64,000 bases of DNA, taken from contig NZ_LMCM01000005.1 of assembly GCF_001426245.1 (NCBI RefSeq), positions 248,001-312,000 on the forward strand, given 5' to 3'. Shown piece after piece: positions 8,725 through 17,263 of this stretch; position 1 is the first letter of the stretch, and the number at the start of each line of letters is the position of its first letter. A model generated the notes under the pieces. The model saw only the letters and a program-made list of their open reading frames with translations. It had not been told where the DNA came from and searched no databases. The position numbers and the translations under genes were made by a program. This DNA comes from Phycicoccus sp. Root101. GTDB lineage: Bacteria > Actinomycetota > Actinomycetes > Actinomycetales > Dermatophilaceae.

Positions 8725-9906
8725 ATGTTCGAGCTGTCCAAGGAGCACGAGGACTTCCGCAAGGTCGTCCGGGAGTTCGCCCAAGACGAGGTCGAGCCGA
8801 ACATCGCGAAGTGGGACAAGGAGCACCACTTCCCCACGGACCTCGTCCCGAAGATGGGCGAGCTCGGGCTCTTCGGGCTGGTCGTGCCGGAAGAGTTCGG
8901 GGGGATGGGCGACGACGGCGACTTCACCAGCCTCTGCGTCGCGATCGAGGAGCTCGGCCGGGTCGACCAGTCGATCGGCATCACGCTGTCCGCCGGGGTC
9001 GGCCTGGGCATCAACCCGATCCTCACCTACGGCACGCAGGAGCAGAAGGAGCGCTTCCTGCCCGACTTGGTCGCCGGGCGCGCGCTCGCCGGTTTCGGCC
9101 TCACCGAGCCCGACGCGGGTTCGGACGCCGGTGCCACCCGCACTAAGGCGGTCCGCGACGGCGACGAGTGGGTCGTCAACGGCTCCAAGGCGTTCATCAC
9201 CAACTCCGGGACCGACATCACCTCCGTCGTGACGGTCACCGCCCGCACCGGCACGAACGACGACGGTTCGGCCGTCCTCAGCGCGATCATGATCCCGTCG
9301 GGCACCCCCGGGTTCACCGTCGAGCCGGCCTACGACAAGCTCGGCTGGCACGCCTCGGACACCCACGGCCTGACCTTCGGGGACTGCCGCGTCCCGGCGG
9401 GCAACCTGCTCGGCAACGAGGGCGAGGGCTTCAAGCAGTTCCTCAAGACCCTCGACGACGGCCGCATCGCCATCTCCGCGCTCGCCATCGGCATGAGCCA
9501 GCGGATGCTCGAGGAGACCACGGCCTACGCGAAGACCCGCAAGGCGTTCGGCAAGCCGATCGGCGTCAACCAGGGCATCTCGTTCCAGATCGCCGACCTC
9601 GCCGTCATGGTCGAGGCCTCGCGACAGCTCACCTACAAGGCCGCCTGGCTCAAGGACGAGCTCGAGCGTGGCCGCCGTTCGGTCAAGGAGGTCAAGCAGG
9701 CCGCCGCCATCTGCAAGCTGTACTCGACCGAGGCCGCCGTCACCGCGACCCGCATCGCCACCCAGGTCTTCGGTGGCAACGGCTTCATGGAGGAGTACCC
9801 CGTGGCGCGCTTCTACCGCGACGCCAAGATCCTCGAGATCGGCGAGGGCACCTCCGAGGTCCAGCGCATGGTCATCGCCCGCCACCTCGGCCTCCCGACC
9901 GCGTGA
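8725..9906 (+). CDS. Acyl-CoA dehydrogenase (MerR-controlled)
   Basis: FAD enzyme that introduces the alpha-beta double bond into an acyl-CoA and passes electrons to ETF; 393 residues. Signatures include FGLTEPDAGSDA for FAD/substrate contact, FITNSGTD, the C-terminal segment QVFGGNGFMEEYP and EGTSEVQRMVIARHL. The start ATG has GAGGAG 5 bases upstream; the longer frame runs back through the MerR operator. A carboxyltransferase follows 26 bases downstream, and the pair is probably one operon for degrading a short or branched acyl-CoA. Exact chain specificity is not evident. Confidence 0.9.
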   Translation: MFELSKEHEDFRKVVREFAQDEVEPNIAKWDKEHHFPTDLVPKMGELGLFGLVVPEEFGGMGDDGDFTSLCVAIEELGRVDQSIGITLSAGVGLGINPILTYGTQEQKERFLPDLVAGRALAGFGLTEPDAGSDAGATRTKAVRDGDEWVVNGSKAFITNSGTDITSVVTVTARTGTNDDGSAVLSAIMIPSGTPGFTVEPAYDKLGWHASDTHGLTFGDCRVPAGNLLGNEGEGFKQFLKTLDDGRIAISALAIGMSQRMLEETTAYAKTRKAFGKPIGVNQGISFQIADLAVMVEASRQLTYKAAWLKDELERGRRSVKEVKQAAAICKLYSTEAAVTATRIATQVFGGNGFMEEYPVARFYRDAKILEIGEGTSEVQRMVIARHLGLPTA

Positions 9907-9932
9907 GCGCCGGAGTGCGAGAGGGTATGCCG

Positions 9933-11525
9933 GTGAGCCGAGTCGACGACGCAAGTCCCGCCTTCGCCGTGGCCGGGGACTCCGGCGCCGACCCCAAGGT
10001 GGGGGACGTGCGCCGGCGGCTCGCCGCGGCATACGAGGCCTCGGGCTCCGCACCCGAGAAGGCGAAGGCGAAGCTCGACGCGCAGGGCAAGCTCTACGTC
10101 CGCGACCGGATCGCCCTGCTGTTCGACGAGGGCAGCTTCGTCGAGGACGGCCGGTTCGCCAACGCGACGGCCGAGGGCCTGCCCGCCGACGGTGTCGTCA
10201 CCGGGCGCGGGATGGTCGACGGGCGGCCGGCGATCGTCATCGCGAACGACCCGACCGTCAAGGCCGGCTCGTGGGGCGCGCGCACCGTGGAGAAGATCGT
10301 GCGCGCCACCGAGATGGCGCTGCGCGAGGAGCTGCCGGTCTTCTGGTTCGTCGACTCGGCAGGCGCCCGCATCACCGACCAGGTCGAGATGTTCCCGGGA
10401 CGTCGTGGCGCCGGGAAGATCTTCCACAACCAGGTCGCGCTGTCCGGCAAGGTCCCGCAGATCTGCTGCCTCTTCGGCCCGAGCGCCGCGGGCGGAGCCT
10501 ACATCCCGTCGTTCACCGACCTCATCATCATGGTCGAGGGCAACGCGTCGATGTACCTCGGCAGCCCACGCATGGCGGAAATGGTTGTGGGAGAGAAGGT
10601 TTCGCTCGAGGACATGGGCGGTGCGCGCATGCACTGCACCGTCTCCGGGGTCGGCGACCTGCTCGTCTCCGACGACACCGAGGCGATCGAGCTCGCCAAG
10701 CTCTACTTCTCCTACGTCCCCTCCAGCTGGCGCGCCGACAAGCCGAGCTATGCCCCCGAGGAGCCGTCGCGCCCGCTCACGCGGCACACGGTGCCCGAGC
10801 GCGAGAGCCAGCCGTTCGACATCCACGAGGTGATCGACGGGCTGCTCGACGACGAGTCGTTCTTCGAGATCAAGCCGCTGTTCGCCCCCGAGCTCGTCAT
10901 CGGGTTCGGCCGGATGGACGGCGAGACCGTGGGCATCGTCGCCAACAACTCGATGGTCAAGGGTGGCGTGCTGTTCACCGACAGCGCCGACAAGGCCGCA
11001 CGGTTCATCTGGCTGTGCGACGCGTTCTCGATCCCGCTGCTCTACCTCGCCGACGTCCCGGGGTTCATGATCGGCTCCGAGGTCGAGCGCGGTGGCATCA
11101 TCCGCCACGGCGCGAAGATGGTGCACGCCGTGTCGTCCGCGACCGTCCCGCAGTTCTGCATCGTCGTCCGCAAGGCGTACGGCGCCGGCCTCTACGCGAT
11201 GGGTGGACCGGGTTTCGCTCCCGACGCGACGATCGCGCTGCCGACCGCGCGGATCGCCGTCATGGGTCCCGAGGCCGCGGTGAATGCGGTGTACGCCAAC
11301 AAGATCGCCGCCATCGAGGACCCCGACGAGCGCGAGGCGTTCGTCCAGGAGATGCGCCGCGAGTACGAGGAGGACGTCGACCTCGAGCGCCTCGCCGCGG
11401 ACCTCGTCCTCGACCAGGTCATCGAGGCCGACGCCCTGCGCGCCGAGCTCCTCCTGCGGCTGCGGTACGCCGCGAACCGTGAACGCCACTTCGCCACCAA
11501 GCGCCGGGACGTCCCCCCGGTCTGA
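9933..11525 (+). CDS. Acyl-CoA carboxylase beta subunit (carboxyltransferase)
   Basis: Transfers CO2 from biotin to an acyl-CoA; crotonase-like tandem domains, 530 residues. N-terminal half: SAGARITDQ, FPGRRGAGKIFHNQ and CLFGPSAAGGAYIPSFTD (CoA/biotin oxyanion loops). C-terminal half: VADVPGFMIG, RHGAKM and the biotin-site loop YGAGLYAMGGPGF. It lacks the SGGAFLP motif of methylcrotonyl-CoA carboxylase beta and the SGGARIQEG of propionyl-CoA type, so the substrate is open. The GTG is preferred because GAGAGGG ends 7 bases upstream; the ATG at 9927 would leave one base. No dedicated alpha subunit is adjacent. Confidence 0.88.
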   Translation: MSRVDDASPAFAVAGDSGADPKVGDVRRRLAAAYEASGSAPEKAKAKLDAQGKLYVRDRIALLFDEGSFVEDGRFANATAEGLPADGVVTGRGMVDGRPAIVIANDPTVKAGSWGARTVEKIVRATEMALREELPVFWFVDSAGARITDQVEMFPGRRGAGKIFHNQVALSGKVPQICCLFGPSAAGGAYIPSFTDLIIMVEGNASMYLGSPRMAEMVVGEKVSLEDMGGARMHCTVSGVGDLLVSDDTEAIELAKLYFSYVPSSWRADKPSYAPEEPSRPLTRHTVPERESQPFDIHEVIDGLLDDESFFEIKPLFAPELVIGFGRMDGETVGIVANNSMVKGGVLFTDSADKAARFIWLCDAFSIPLLYLADVPGFMIGSEVERGGIIRHGAKMVHAVSSATVPQFCIVVRKAYGAGLYAMGGPGFAPDATIALPTARIAVMGPEAAVNAVYANKIAAIEDPDEREAFVQEMRREYEEDVDLERLAADLVLDQVIEADALRAELLLRLRYAANRERHFATKRRDVPPV

Positions 11526-11608
11526 CCGGACGTCTCGCTGGCGGCGGCGTAGGCCGTGCGTCCCTGCGCGTCAACGAGAGCCAGGTGCGCGGTCGCTGGC
11601 GTCTTGCG

Positions 11609-12271
11609 TCAGTTGCCGCGGGCGGAGCTCGGGCTGCGCAGGGTGCGCCAGGCGATGCCGATCTCCCCGAGCAGCTCGCGCAGCAGCGGCAGGCTGAGTC
11701 CGACGACGTTGCTCGGGTCGCCCTCGATGCCCGCGACGTAGGGGGAACCGAGCCCGTCGAGCGTGAACGACCCGGCCACGCGCAGGGGCTCACCCGTCGC
11801 GACGTACGCCTCGATCTCCGCGGGGTCCAGGCTGGCGAAGTGGACAGTGGTCGAGGCCGTCGCCCCCAGGGTCGCGCCGGTGCCGCCGGCGTCGCTCTCG
11901 CGGGTGTCGACGAGCCAGTGCCCGGTGTGCAGGACGCCGGAGCGCCCGCTCATCCGGGACCAGCGCTCGATCGCCTCCGCGGCGTCGACGGGCTTGCCGT
12001 GCACCTCGCCGTCGAGCTCGAGCACCGAGTCGCAGCCGAGCACCAGGGCGTGCTCGATCTGGGCGGCGACGTCCTCGGCCTTGGCGCGGGCGAGGACGAG
12101 AGCGACGTCCTCCGGGGCCAGCTCGCCGTACGTCTCGCGTGCCGCTGCCGTCACGGCGTCCTCGTCCACGGAGCTGACGACGATGCTCGGCTCCACCCCC
12201 GCGGCGAGCAGGAGCTTCTTGCGGGCGGGCGAGGCGGAGGCGAGGACGAGCGAGGCGGTCGGGTTGGTCAT
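11609..12271 (-). CDS. maf: Maf-family nucleoside triphosphate pyrophosphatase
   Basis: House-cleaning NTPase that hydrolyses non-canonical or excess NTPs to NMP and pyrophosphate and is linked to septum control; 220 residues. Motifs: N-terminal LASASPARKKLL, SVDEDAV, and LGCDSVLELDGEVHGKP with metal-binding acids. A TAGGGT box lies 6 bases before the ATG. It converges on the carboxyltransferase gene. In mycobacteria maf lies near accD5-birA, consistent with the rest of this block. Confidence 0.92.
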   Translation of the reverse strand: MTNPTASLVLASASPARKKLLLAAGVEPSIVVSSVDEDAVTAAARETYGELAPEDVALVLARAKAEDVAAQIEHALVLGCDSVLELDGEVHGKPVDAAEAIERWSRMSGRSGVLHTGHWLVDTRESDAGGTGATLGATASTTVHFASLDPAEIEAYVATGEPLRVAGSFTLDGLGSPYVAGIEGDPSNVVGLSLPLLRELLGEIGIAWRTLRSPSSARGN

Positions 12272-12277
12272 GCCCGG

Positions 12278-12283
12278 ACCCTA
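12278..12283 (-). promoter_or_regulatory. Leaderless -10 box of maf
   Basis: TAGGGT on the minus strand, 6 bases before the ATG at 12271. Confidence 0.5.
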
Positions 12284-12309
12284 TCCGCCGCCGGACGCCC
12301 CCCGAACCC

Positions 12310-14208
12310 TCAGCCGAGCTGGTTGTCGACGAAGCACCAGCGCCAGGACTCGCCGGGCTCGAAGCTGCGCATCACCGGGTGCCCGGACTCGTGGAAGTGC
12401 GCGTCCGCGTGCTTCTGCGGCGAGGAGTCGCAGCACCCGACGTGGCCGCAGTCCAGGCACAGCCGCAGGTGGACCCACTGCGTCCCGTCGCGCAGGCACT
12501 CCTCGCAACCGTGCGGGCTGGTCGGGGCGACGAACCGGTCGTGGTGGTCAGCGAGGTGCTGGCACTGTCCCTCGGTGCGCTCGACCGGCAGCATCGGCTC
12601 GTCACGCAGCGCGGAGGTGCGGTCCTCGATCCGGTCGAGCATCGACTCCTCAATGTCGAGCTGCGCCATGACGTGGGCGAGGACCTCTTGGTCGGCGTTG
12701 CCCTCGCCTCGGATCCGCAGCAGCTCGCGCCGCTCGGCCTCGAGCATCGTCATCCGCATCCGCCGGTACGTCTCGCTCGGGGTCTCGGCGCCCTCACGCC
12801 CCTGGCCGAGGCGTTCCCAGACGATGTTCGTACGGTTCTCCGCCCGGGCCCGGAGGGTCTCGACCACCTCGGGGTCCGAGCCGTCGCAGTTCTCCAGGGC
12901 GGTCAGCCCTGCGGAGACCGAGGCCTGGAGGATGGTCGCCTCCTGCAGCGCGTCCTCGCGCGGGTCGGGCCCGCGGACCCGCAGCCAGCGGGCGAGCAGC
13001 GGCAGGGTGGTGCCCTGCACCAGCAGGGTGCCCACGGTGACGACCATGGCGATCCAGACCAGGACGCCCCGGTACGGCGTCTCCTGGGGGAGCGTGAACG
13101 CGGCGGCGAGCGTGACCACGCCACGCATGCCCGCCCACGAGATGATCGCGCTGTGCGCGTACGGCCGCGACGTGGGGCTGATGCCCTTGTCGAAGCGGCT
13201 GAACAGCAGTCGGGTGGGGAAGACGTACAGGGGGCGCAGGAGGACGACCGTGGCGAGGACGGCCAGGGTGACGACCACGACCCGTCCCCACGACAGGCCG
13301 GAGTCGGAGATGTCGGCGACGATGCGCCGCATCTGCAGGCCGATCATGAGGAAGACGGCGTTCTCGAGGAGGAACTGCACCGATGCCCAGTTGATCCGCT
13401 CGCTGAGGCGCGAGGCCGCCGTCTGCACGACCGGTGACTTGTGGCCCAGCAGCAGCCCGGCGACGACCACGGCCAGGACGCCGGAGGACTCGAAGTGCTC
13501 GGCCGGCAGGAATGCCACGAACGGCACGATGAAGGACAGGGAGGTGTCGATGGCCGGGTCGGTGAAGTTGCGGCGGATCAGGCCGATGACGAGGGCCACG
13601 ACCACCCCGAACCCGATCCCGCCGACGACCGCCCAGGCGAAGTCGAGCGCGACCGACCCGAAGGTCACCTGGTCGGCCGCGGCGTGCGCGCCCACACCGG
13701 CGACGCTGAAGGCGGCGATGGCGGTCCGCAGGGACACCAGGGCCGTCGCGTCGTTGACCAGCGACTCGCCCTCGAGGATGGTCACCACCCGGCGCGGGAG
13801 ACCGATCCGGCGGGCCACGGCGGTGGCCGCGACGGCGTCCGGTGGGGCGACGACGGCGCCCAGGGCGAAGGCCACGGCGAACGGGACGGGGATCAGCCAC
13901 CACGTCACGAGGCCGACACCGGCAGCGGTGAACAGCACCAGCCCGACGGACAGCGCCAGGATCGACGTGGTGTTGGCCCGGAAGTCCACGAGCGAGGTCC
14001 GGACCGCCGCGGCATACAACAGGGGTGGGAGCAGGCCGTAGAGGACGACGTCCGGAGTGAGGACCGGCTCCTTGATGAAGGAGATGTAGGAGATGCCGAT
14101 GCCCACGACGATCAGCGAGAGGGGCGCCGGGACGTTGATGCGTTCGGAGAGCCCCGCGACGACGATCACCGCAGCGACGATGGCGACCAGGGTCAGGGCG
14201 AGTGTCAC
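12310..14208 (-). CDS. Na+/H+ antiporter (CPA1) with C-terminal UBP zinc finger
   Basis: Integral membrane cation/proton antiporter, 632 residues. About 11-12 hydrophobic helices occupy residues 1-400; the transport core shows VVAPPDAVAATAVARR and EGESLVNDATALV, typical of NhaP/CPA1. A cytosolic helical region (about 400-540) follows. The last 85 residues form a UBP-type zinc finger with ordered Cys/His ligands (CQHL, CEEC, CLDCGHVGCCD, HFHESGHP, W-rich end), a fold that in eukaryotes binds ubiquitin C-termini but here needs another ligand. Translation starts at GTG; an upstream ATG is out of frame. Confidence 0.88.
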   Translation of the reverse strand: MTLALTLVAIVAAVIVVAGLSERINVPAPLSLIVVGIGISYISFIKEPVLTPDVVLYGLLPPLLYAAAVRTSLVDFRANTTSILALSVGLVLFTAAGVGLVTWWLIPVPFAVAFALGAVVAPPDAVAATAVARRIGLPRRVVTILEGESLVNDATALVSLRTAIAAFSVAGVGAHAAADQVTFGSVALDFAWAVVGGIGFGVVVALVIGLIRRNFTDPAIDTSLSFIVPFVAFLPAEHFESSGVLAVVVAGLLLGHKSPVVQTAASRLSERINWASVQFLLENAVFLMIGLQMRRIVADISDSGLSWGRVVVVTLAVLATVVLLRPLYVFPTRLLFSRFDKGISPTSRPYAHSAIISWAGMRGVVTLAAAFTLPQETPYRGVLVWIAMVVTVGTLLVQGTTLPLLARWLRVRGPDPREDALQEATILQASVSAGLTALENCDGSDPEVVETLRARAENRTNIVWERLGQGREGAETPSETYRRMRMTMLEAERRELLRIRGEGNADQEVLAHVMAQLDIEESMLDRIEDRTSALRDEPMLPVERTEGQCQHLADHHDRFVAPTSPHGCEECLRDGTQWVHLRLCLDCGHVGCCDSSPQKHADAHFHESGHPVMRSFEPGESWRWCFVDNQLG

Positions 14209-14277
14209 GCGGGCATCTTCCCACCCGCAGGGGATGAACGCGTCGGCCGACCACCGCTGGTGGCCGGCCGACGAAGG

Positions 14278-15975
14278 TCAGTCGAGCTCGCCGAGGACCG
14301 CCTGGCGCAGGGTGTCGAGGCCGACGCTGCCGATGTCGAGCGCGCGACGGTGGAAGTCCTTGAGGCTGAAGGCGTCGCCCTCCTTCTCGCGCACCTGCTC
14401 GCGCAGCTGCAGCCAGAGGCGCTCGCCGATCTTGTAGGAGGGAGCCTGACCCGGCCAGCCGAGGTAGCGGTCGAGCTCGAAGCGCAGCCAGGCCTCGCCC
14501 TGGTTGGCGTGGGCGGTGAGGTACTGCCAGGCCTTGTCGTAGTCCCATGCACCGCCGCCGACCTCCTCGGGCGCCTCGAACCCGCAGTGCACGCCGATGT
14601 CGATGACGACGCGGGCTGCTCGCAGGGACTGGCTGTCGAGCAGGCCGAGCCGGTTGCCCGGGTCGTCCATGTGCCCGAGCTCGGCCATGAGCAGCTCCGC
14701 GTACAGCGCCCAGCCCTCGCCGTGGCCGGAGGTCCAGATGCCGATGCGGCGCCAGCGGTTGAGCAGCTCGGAGCGGAACACCGTCTGGGCGACCTGGAGG
14801 TGGTGACCGGGAACGCCCTCGTGGTAGACGGTGGTCAGCTCCTTCCACGTGCCGAACGCCGTGACGCCCTTGGGGACGGACCACCACATCCGGCCCGGGC
14901 GGGTGAAGTCCTCGCTGGGGCCGGTGTAGTAGATCCCACCGGTCTGGGTCGGCGCGATGAGGCACTCGATGGTGCGCACCGGGTCGGGGATGTCGAAGTG
15001 CGTGTCGGCGAGCTCGGCGATGGCGGCGTCGGCCTTCTTCTGCATCCAGGCCTTGAGCTCGTCGGTGCCGTGGAGCTGGTACGCCGGGTCGGCGTCCAGG
15101 GCCGCGATGGCCCCGGCCACGGTGGCGCCGGGCTTGATCTGGTCGGCGACCGCGGCCATCTCGGCCGTGATCCGCCGGACCTCCTCCTGGCCCCACGCGT
15201 AGGTCTCCTCGAGGTCGACCTCGGCCCCGATGAAGGCCCGCGACAGCAGCGCGTAGGCCTCGCGCCCGCAGGCATCCGCCTCCGGGGCCCGGTCCAGCAG
15301 GTTCTCGGCCAGCCAGGGGCCGAGCTCCGCATATGCCGCGCGGGCGCCGCCCACGGCGGCCTCCAGCTGGGTGCGGGTGCCGTCGGAGAGGTCGGCCGTG
15401 CCGGCCGTGGTTCCGTCGAGCAGTCCGGCGAAGTAGCCGTCGTCGGCGGTGAGGTCCTCGCACTGGGCGATGCAGGCCTTGACCTGGCGGCGCGGGGCGA
15501 TGTTGCCCTTGTCGGCCGCGGCGGTGAGGCTCTGCTTCCACTGGTCGAGGGCGGTCGGCACCTTCTCCAGCCGCCGGGCGAAGACCCCCCAGTCCTCGTC
15601 GGTGTCCGTGGCCATGAGGTCGAAGCAGCCCCGGATCTCCTGCAGCGGGGAGGCGAGGACGTTGAGGGCCATCTCGTCCAGCCCCGCGGCGTACGTCTCC
15701 TCGGCGAGGCCGATGCGCTCGCGCAGGGCCGCGATGGTGACGCGGTCGATGTCGTCGACGGGCGGCACACCCTCGAGGCGGGACAGGATCTCGCGACGCA
15801 GCTCCGAGGCGGCGGCATGGCCGGCGGGGGAGAAGTCGTCCAGCTCCTCCTCGTACCCGGCGATGCCGTAGTAGGTCGCGCTGATCGGGCTGAGGGCTGC
15901 GGTGCGCGCGAGGTAGTCGTCGGCGATGGCGTCGACTGCGGTGGCGGGCCGGGTCGTGGAGGTCTGGGTGCTCAC
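14278..15975 (-). CDS. DUF885 protein, zinc-peptidase-like
   Basis: A 565-residue protein of the DUF885 family, mostly helical, thought to be a gluzincin-like metallopeptidase. The zinc-site motif YHEGVPGHHLQ (about residue 380) and the downstream GEGWALYAE, providing a likely third Glu ligand, are both visible. There is no signal peptide, so it is cytosolic. The GTG start is fixed by a TACGTT box 7 bases upstream; the longer frame would translate the promoter. Substrate unknown. Divergent from the MOSC gene. Confidence 0.85.
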   Translation of the reverse strand: MSTQTSTTRPATAVDAIADDYLARTAALSPISATYYGIAGYEEELDDFSPAGHAAASELRREILSRLEGVPPVDDIDRVTIAALRERIGLAEETYAAGLDEMALNVLASPLQEIRGCFDLMATDTDEDWGVFARRLEKVPTALDQWKQSLTAAADKGNIAPRRQVKACIAQCEDLTADDGYFAGLLDGTTAGTADLSDGTRTQLEAAVGGARAAYAELGPWLAENLLDRAPEADACGREAYALLSRAFIGAEVDLEETYAWGQEEVRRITAEMAAVADQIKPGATVAGAIAALDADPAYQLHGTDELKAWMQKKADAAIAELADTHFDIPDPVRTIECLIAPTQTGGIYYTGPSEDFTRPGRMWWSVPKGVTAFGTWKELTTVYHEGVPGHHLQVAQTVFRSELLNRWRRIGIWTSGHGEGWALYAELLMAELGHMDDPGNRLGLLDSQSLRAARVVIDIGVHCGFEAPEEVGGGAWDYDKAWQYLTAHANQGEAWLRFELDRYLGWPGQAPSYKIGERLWLQLREQVREKEGDAFSLKDFHRRALDIGSVGLDTLRQAVLGELD

Positions 15976-15982
15976 AGCCGCG

Positions 15983-15988
15983 AACGTA
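15983..15988 (-). promoter_or_regulatory. Leaderless -10 box of the DUF885 gene
   Basis: TACGTT on the minus strand, 7 bases before the GTG at 15975; used to pick that start. Confidence 0.5.
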
Positions 15989-16036
15989 CCCCAGCGGCCT
16001 GACGTCGTCACCGCCTTATCGGCTTGCCGCACTGCC

Positions 16037-16042
16037 TAGGCT
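16037..16042 (+). promoter_or_regulatory. Leaderless -10 box of the MOSC gene
   Basis: TAGGCT, 6 bases before the ATG at 16049. Confidence 0.55.
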
Positions 16043-16048
16043 GGCCGC

Positions 16049-16714
16049 ATGACTGCCCGCCTGCTCTCGCTCAACATCGGCGCCTCCGAGCCCAACCCGG
16101 CCAAGTCGGTCGGTGTCACCGGCATCGGCAAGAAGCCGGTCGGGTCCGCGACCCTGCGCGCCCCCGGGCCCAAGCACGGTGGGCTCGGCAGCGGGGTCGT
16201 CGGCGACTTCATCGCGGACGTGAAGCACCACGGCGGGGACCAGCAGGCGGTCTACGCGTACGCCCGCGAGGAGCTCGACGCCTGGCAGGAGCGGCTGGGA
16301 CGCGAGCTGGCCGACGGGGTCTTCGGGGAGAACCTCACGACCACGGGGCTCGAGGTCGACGGTGCCCTCCTCGGCGAGCGGTGGGCGGTCGGGGACGAGG
16401 TCGTCCTCGAGGTCTGCGGCCCTCGCGTCCCGTGCGCGACGTTCCAGGCCCGGATGGGCGAGCGCGGGTGGGTCAAGCGGTTCACCGAGGTCGGCAACAC
16501 GGGTGCCTACCTCTCGGTCGTCACCGGTGGGGAGGTCCGTCCCGGCGACGCGATCGAGGTGGTGTCGCGGCCCGGGCACGGTGTCGACGTGCGGATGGCC
16601 TTCCGGGCGTTCATGGGCGACCTCGAGGCGGCCCGTCAGGTCCTGGCGGCCGACGCCCTCGCCGGGGCCGACGCCGAGGAGCTGCGCGAGATGGTCGAGA
16701 GCCGCACCCGCTGA
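16049..16714 (+). CDS. MOSC domain protein (YiiM-like)
   Basis: Small molybdenum-cofactor sulfurase C-terminal (MOSC) domain protein, 221 residues. The characteristic segments are KHHGGDQQAVYAY, GVFGENLTT and VPCATFQARM, whose Cys is the proposed persulfide or sulfur carrier. Members such as YiiM take part in Moco-linked reduction of N-hydroxylated compounds; no molybdoenzyme gene lies nearby, so the partner is unknown. Leaderless start. Convergent with accE across a large inverted repeat. Confidence 0.88.
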   Translation: MTARLLSLNIGASEPNPAKSVGVTGIGKKPVGSATLRAPGPKHGGLGSGVVGDFIADVKHHGGDQQAVYAYAREELDAWQERLGRELADGVFGENLTTTGLEVDGALLGERWAVGDEVVLEVCGPRVPCATFQARMGERGWVKRFTEVGNTGAYLSVVTGGEVRPGDAIEVVSRPGHGVDVRMAFRAFMGDLEAARQVLAADALAGADAEELREMVESRTR

Positions 16715-16730
16715 CCGACCACCACCCCAC

Positions 16731-16799
16731 GCAGAACGCTGGCTGCGCGGTGAAGCTCGCCGAATCAACCCTCGGTCTGCCGCGCAACCAGCGTCTTGC
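16731..16799. repeat. 20-bp imperfect inverted repeat between convergent genes
   Basis: Arms 16731-16750 and 16780-16799 are complementary at 17 of 20 positions by my alignment, with a 29-base loop that can itself form CCGA/TCGG pairs. There is no U-tract. It may terminate both the MOSC and accE transcripts or be a dispersed palindromic element; the 9-mer GCGTCTTGC of its right arm recurs between the convergent genes at 11526-11608. Confidence 0.6.
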
Positions 16800-16864
16800 C
16801 TGCGCTCCGTCGGGGACGTGAGGTATGCCGCGGAGCCGGGTGCGCGGCACACCTCCCCTGGGGC

Positions 16865-17263
16865 TCAGCGCCAGGCGGAGGCGCGCCACGCGCCCGGACC
16901 CGGGGTGAGGGGGCGGCGCACGAGGCGTTCACGGGACGTCCACGCCGAGGTGGACCGCGGTGCCGGCGCCTCGTCGCCACCGGACGCGGCCGACAGCACG
17001 GCGAACAGCGCCGCGATCTCCTCCGGGCTCGCGTCGCCGCGGACCAGCCGCAGCGGCGGCTCCGTCGCTGCGGACTCGCTCTGCTCGGGGGTCATGGGGC
17101 CGGGTCCCCCTGAGCTCGGACTCTGCTCGGGGGTCATAGGGCCGGGTCCCCCTGAGCTCGGAGCCTGCGACGAGGTCATAGGGCCGGGTCCCCCTGAGCT
17201 CGGAGCCTGCGACGAGGTCATAGGGCCGGGTCCCCCTGAGCTCGGAGCCTGCGACGAGGTCAT
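16865..17263 (-). CDS. accE: Acyl-CoA carboxylase epsilon subunit with repeated N-terminus
   Basis: Small subunit that stabilises the alpha-beta complex of actinobacterial acyl-CoA carboxylases; 132 residues. The conserved core is [16 protein letters not shown]...VLSAAS (about 71-95) and the C-terminal [15 protein letters not shown]. The first 56 residues are four 14-residue repeats ([14 protein letters not shown] x3, [14 protein letters not shown]) and a fifth begins MTPEQS. The first ATG overlaps the beta-subunit stop as ATGA, implying coupled translation. Each repeat carries its own AGGGGGA and ATG, so initiation could occur at any of five codons; the last would give the compact form. Confidence 0.88.
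   Translation of the reverse strand: MTSSQAPSSGGPGPMTSSQAPSSGGPGPMTSSQAPSSGGPGPMTPEQSPSSGGPGPMTPEQSESAATEPPLRLVRGDASPEEIAALFAVLSAASGGDEAPAPRSTSAWTSRERLVRRPLTPGPGAWRASAWR
17096..17263 (-). repeat. Four 42-bp tandem repeats at the 5' end of accE
   Basis: Units at 17263-17222, 17221-17180, 17179-17138 and 17137-17096. The first three are almost identical and the fourth is diverged in its first half. Every unit starts with ATG in frame and ends with a purine-rich site followed by 9 bases to the next ATG. Confidence 0.92.

Noticed and set aside
9933-11525. Methylcrotonyl-CoA carboxylase beta
   Set aside because: The diagnostic SGGAFLP and LGGPPLVKAATGE motifs are missing, although the gene context resembles leucine catabolism.
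12794-15541. A 915-codon open frame on the minus strand
   Set aside because: It is a shadow of the antiporter and DUF885 genes in another frame. The product is Arg/Pro/Gly low complexity and matches no family, and the genes it overlaps are well recognised.
17096-17263. CRISPR-like array
   Set aside because: The 42-bp units are contiguous with no unique spacers, lie in frame in accE and no cas gene is near.
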